6,657 nucleotides of DNA from UBA6770 sp965661115 (lineage in GTDB: Bacteria; Bacteroidota; Bacteroidia; Flavobacteriales_G; Salibacteraceae). The position numbers were made by a program, and so were the translations under genes. The stretch's first letter is position 1; the number at the start of each line of letters is the position of its first letter. The notes beneath the pieces were generated by a model that ran no database searches, was not told the origin of the DNA, and worked only from the letters and a program-made list of their open reading frames with translations. Location: NCBI GenBank assembly GCA_965661115.1, contig CBFICO010000124.1:1-6657 (forward strand), read 5' to 3'. This document shows, piece after piece, positions 5,599 to 6,657 of the stretch.

Positions 5599-6183
5599 AT
5601 GCTCAAACTAAAATTGCCTACAGACCCTCGCTGGGTGAACATTGCGGAAAAAAACATTGAAGAAATTCTTACCGACCATGCTTTTTGTGAGCAAAAAGCG
5701 GCATCAACTGCAATTAGTTTAATTGTTACTTATCCAGAGTATTTAGATTTAGTAGAGGCCATGTCAGATTTGGCAAGGGAGGAGATGGCTCATTTTCAGA
5801 TGGTGATTAAAAAGTTAAAGGAGCGTGGGTTGCAATTGGGTTGGGAACGCAAAGATGCCTACGTTAATTTACTGTACAAATTCATTCCAAAAGGATTGGA
5901 TAGAAAAAAATCATTGGTGTACCGTTTATTGTTTGCCGGAATGATTGAGGCGAGAAGCTGTGAGCGTTTTAAGGTGCTTTCTGAGAATATAAAAGATGAA
6001 GATTTGAGCAAGTTTTATTTTGCCCTCATGAAGTCTGAAGCAGAGCATTATACTATGTTCTTAAAGTTTGCAAGAAAATACGGAGAGGGCGTGCTTGATG
6101 TGGATAAAGTTTGGAATGAGTTTTTAGAATATGAGGCTGAGGTTATTGCTCAGTTTGGTACAACAGAACAAGTGCACGGTTAA
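5599..6183 (+). CDS. miaE: tRNA 2-methylthio-N6-isopentenyladenosine-37 hydroxylase MiaE
   Basis: This is a 194-residue ferritin-like diiron monooxygenase that uses O2 to hydroxylate the isopentenyl side chain of ms2i6A37 in tRNAs reading codons that begin with U. The diiron ligand set is complete in a four-helix arrangement: Glu31 in FCEQKA, Glu62 and His65 in REEMAHF (60-66), Glu117 in GMIEARSCERF (114-124), and Glu147 and His150 in KSEAEHY (145-151). RWVNIAEKNI (11-20) near the N-terminus and LGWERKDAYV (80-89) also fit the family. I prefer the ATG at 5599. The frame is open back to a GTG at 5563, but that would add 12 residues, lie upstream of the predicted transcription start and disagree with the usual family start. 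MiaA and MiaB, which make its substrate, are not in the window. The stop codon overlaps that of the converging dehydratase gene. Confidence 0.93.
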   Translation: MLKLKLPTDPRWVNIAEKNIEEILTDHAFCEQKAASTAISLIVTYPEYLDLVEAMSDLAREEMAHFQMVIKKLKERGLQLGWERKDAYVNLLYKFIPKGLDRKKSLVYRLLFAGMIEARSCERFKVLSENIKDEDLSKFYFALMKSEAEHYTMFLKFARKYGEGVLDVDKVWNEFLEYEAEVIAQFGTTEQVHG

Positions 6184-6657
6184 GCGTCCAGCTTGCTATA
6201 GATTGAGTTTTGACTCACAAATTCAGGAACCAATTTTTTGATTTGAGCCACTAGCTCAAAATTGTCTTTATCACTAGGAGATTCAACTAGTTTGTTTATA
6301 TCCTCTTCAATTTCTTCAAGATTGTAGTCTCTAACTTTGCCTATCATTATTTCTGGATGATGAGTCGGGATGGTGTTTTCTGCGTTGTTTAATAATTCTT
6401 CGTATAGTTTTTCGCCCGATCGCAGCCCGGTAATTTTTATCTCAATATCACGTCCTAATTTAAGTCCAGATAACTTAATCATCTTCTTAGCGAGGTCAAT
6501 AATCTTTACAGGCGCACCCATATTAAATATAAAAATCTCACCACCATTACCCATAGCTCCAGCCTCAAGTACTAATTGACATGCCTCTGGAATGGTCATA
6601 AAAAATCGTGTGATTTCTGGGTGCGTAACACAAACGGGGCCGCCGTTCGCAATTTGT
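6180..6657 (-). CDS. CapD/FlaA1-type nucleotide-sugar dehydratase/epimerase, C-terminal part
   Basis: The visible frame is the last 158 or so residues of a polysaccharide-biosynthesis protein of the CapD/WbpM/FlaA1 short-chain dehydrogenase family, which act on UDP-GlcNAc type sugars (4,6-dehydration or epimerisation) to make precursors for capsule, O-antigen or protein glycans. The frame stays open to the right edge, reading GGPVCVTHPEITRFF and then MTIPEACQLVLEA, which is the family's substrate-binding region. The Met at 6599 is therefore internal, not a start. Next come GEIFIFNMG, KIIDLAKKMIKLSG and the strongly conserved LRSGEKLYEELL, followed by the usual THHPEIM segment. The NAD-binding GxxGxxG, the catalytic Lys/Tyr region and any N-terminal membrane domain lie outside, so a full-length FlaA1 form and a short soluble form cannot be told apart. 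It converges on miaE with a 4-base overlap of the stop codons. Confidence 0.92.
   Translation of the reverse strand, partial: QIANGGPVCVTHPEITRFFMTIPEACQLVLEAGAMGNGGEIFIFNMGAPVKIIDLAKKMIKLSGLKLGRDIEIKITGLRSGEKLYEELLNNAENTIPTHHPEIMIGKVRDYNLEEIEEDINKLVESPSDKDNFELVAQIKKLVPEFVSQNSIYSKLDA

Noticed and set aside
6597..6599. Met at 6599 as the start of a 139-residue protein
   Set aside because: The frame stays open upstream to the window edge with conserved CapD-family residues (THPEITRFF), so this Met is internal.
1..6657. CRISPR array, toxin-antitoxin, defence island or other new system
   Set aside because: No regularly spaced repeats, no nuclease or toxin motifs and no clusters of unknown small genes are seen. 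All but one of the genes fall in families of known function.

Overview
The window reads as chromosomal DNA from a member of the Bacteroidota, most likely a Flavobacteriia-type organism. The DNA is AT-rich. Start codons follow A/T-rich leaders without clear Shine-Dalgarno sequences. Several genes are preceded by the Bacteroidota -7 box TAnnTTTG, and one gene encodes a DUF4924-type protein, a family I know mainly from this phylum. The order-level placement is inference.

Left part, minus strand (1-3092): a tightly packed surface-polysaccharide operon is read right to left. It holds a GT4 glycosyltransferase, then a Wzx/MOP-type flippase (one-base stop/start overlap), then the glutaminase half of an asparagine synthetase (asnB, 2-base gap, cut by the window edge). 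Together these suggest sugar addition to a lipid-linked repeat unit, its export across the inner membrane, and an amidotransferase often found in such clusters.

Middle (3093-3512): a short divergent promoter region separates the polysaccharide operon from a tRNA-His(GTG) gene on the plus strand, which is followed by an intrinsic hairpin terminator. About 105 bases past the tRNA, its last 16 bases recur exactly inside what looks like a decayed tRNA copy or recombination scar. The rest of this stretch is AT-rich and has no gene.

Right-centre, minus strand (3513-5534): a cytoplasmic glycerophosphodiester phosphodiesterase, a membrane-anchored OmpH/Skp-like periplasmic coiled-coil protein, and a DUF4924 protein that overlaps the OmpH gene by ATGA. 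All point to envelope or lipid maintenance.

Right end: miaE (tRNA 2-methylthio-N6-isopentenyladenosine hydroxylase) is transcribed rightward from a promoter between it and the phosphodiesterase gene. It ends tail to tail, with stop codons overlapping, against the C-terminal part of a CapD/FlaA1-type nucleotide-sugar dehydratase/epimerase gene that enters from the right. Polysaccharide genes therefore lie on both sides of a housekeeping block. I see no CRISPR array, transposase, integrase, toxin-antitoxin or defence system, and I do not claim a new system. The best leads are the tRNA-His 3'-end duplication, the OmpH-DUF4924 coupling and the shared promoter/start-site sequence.
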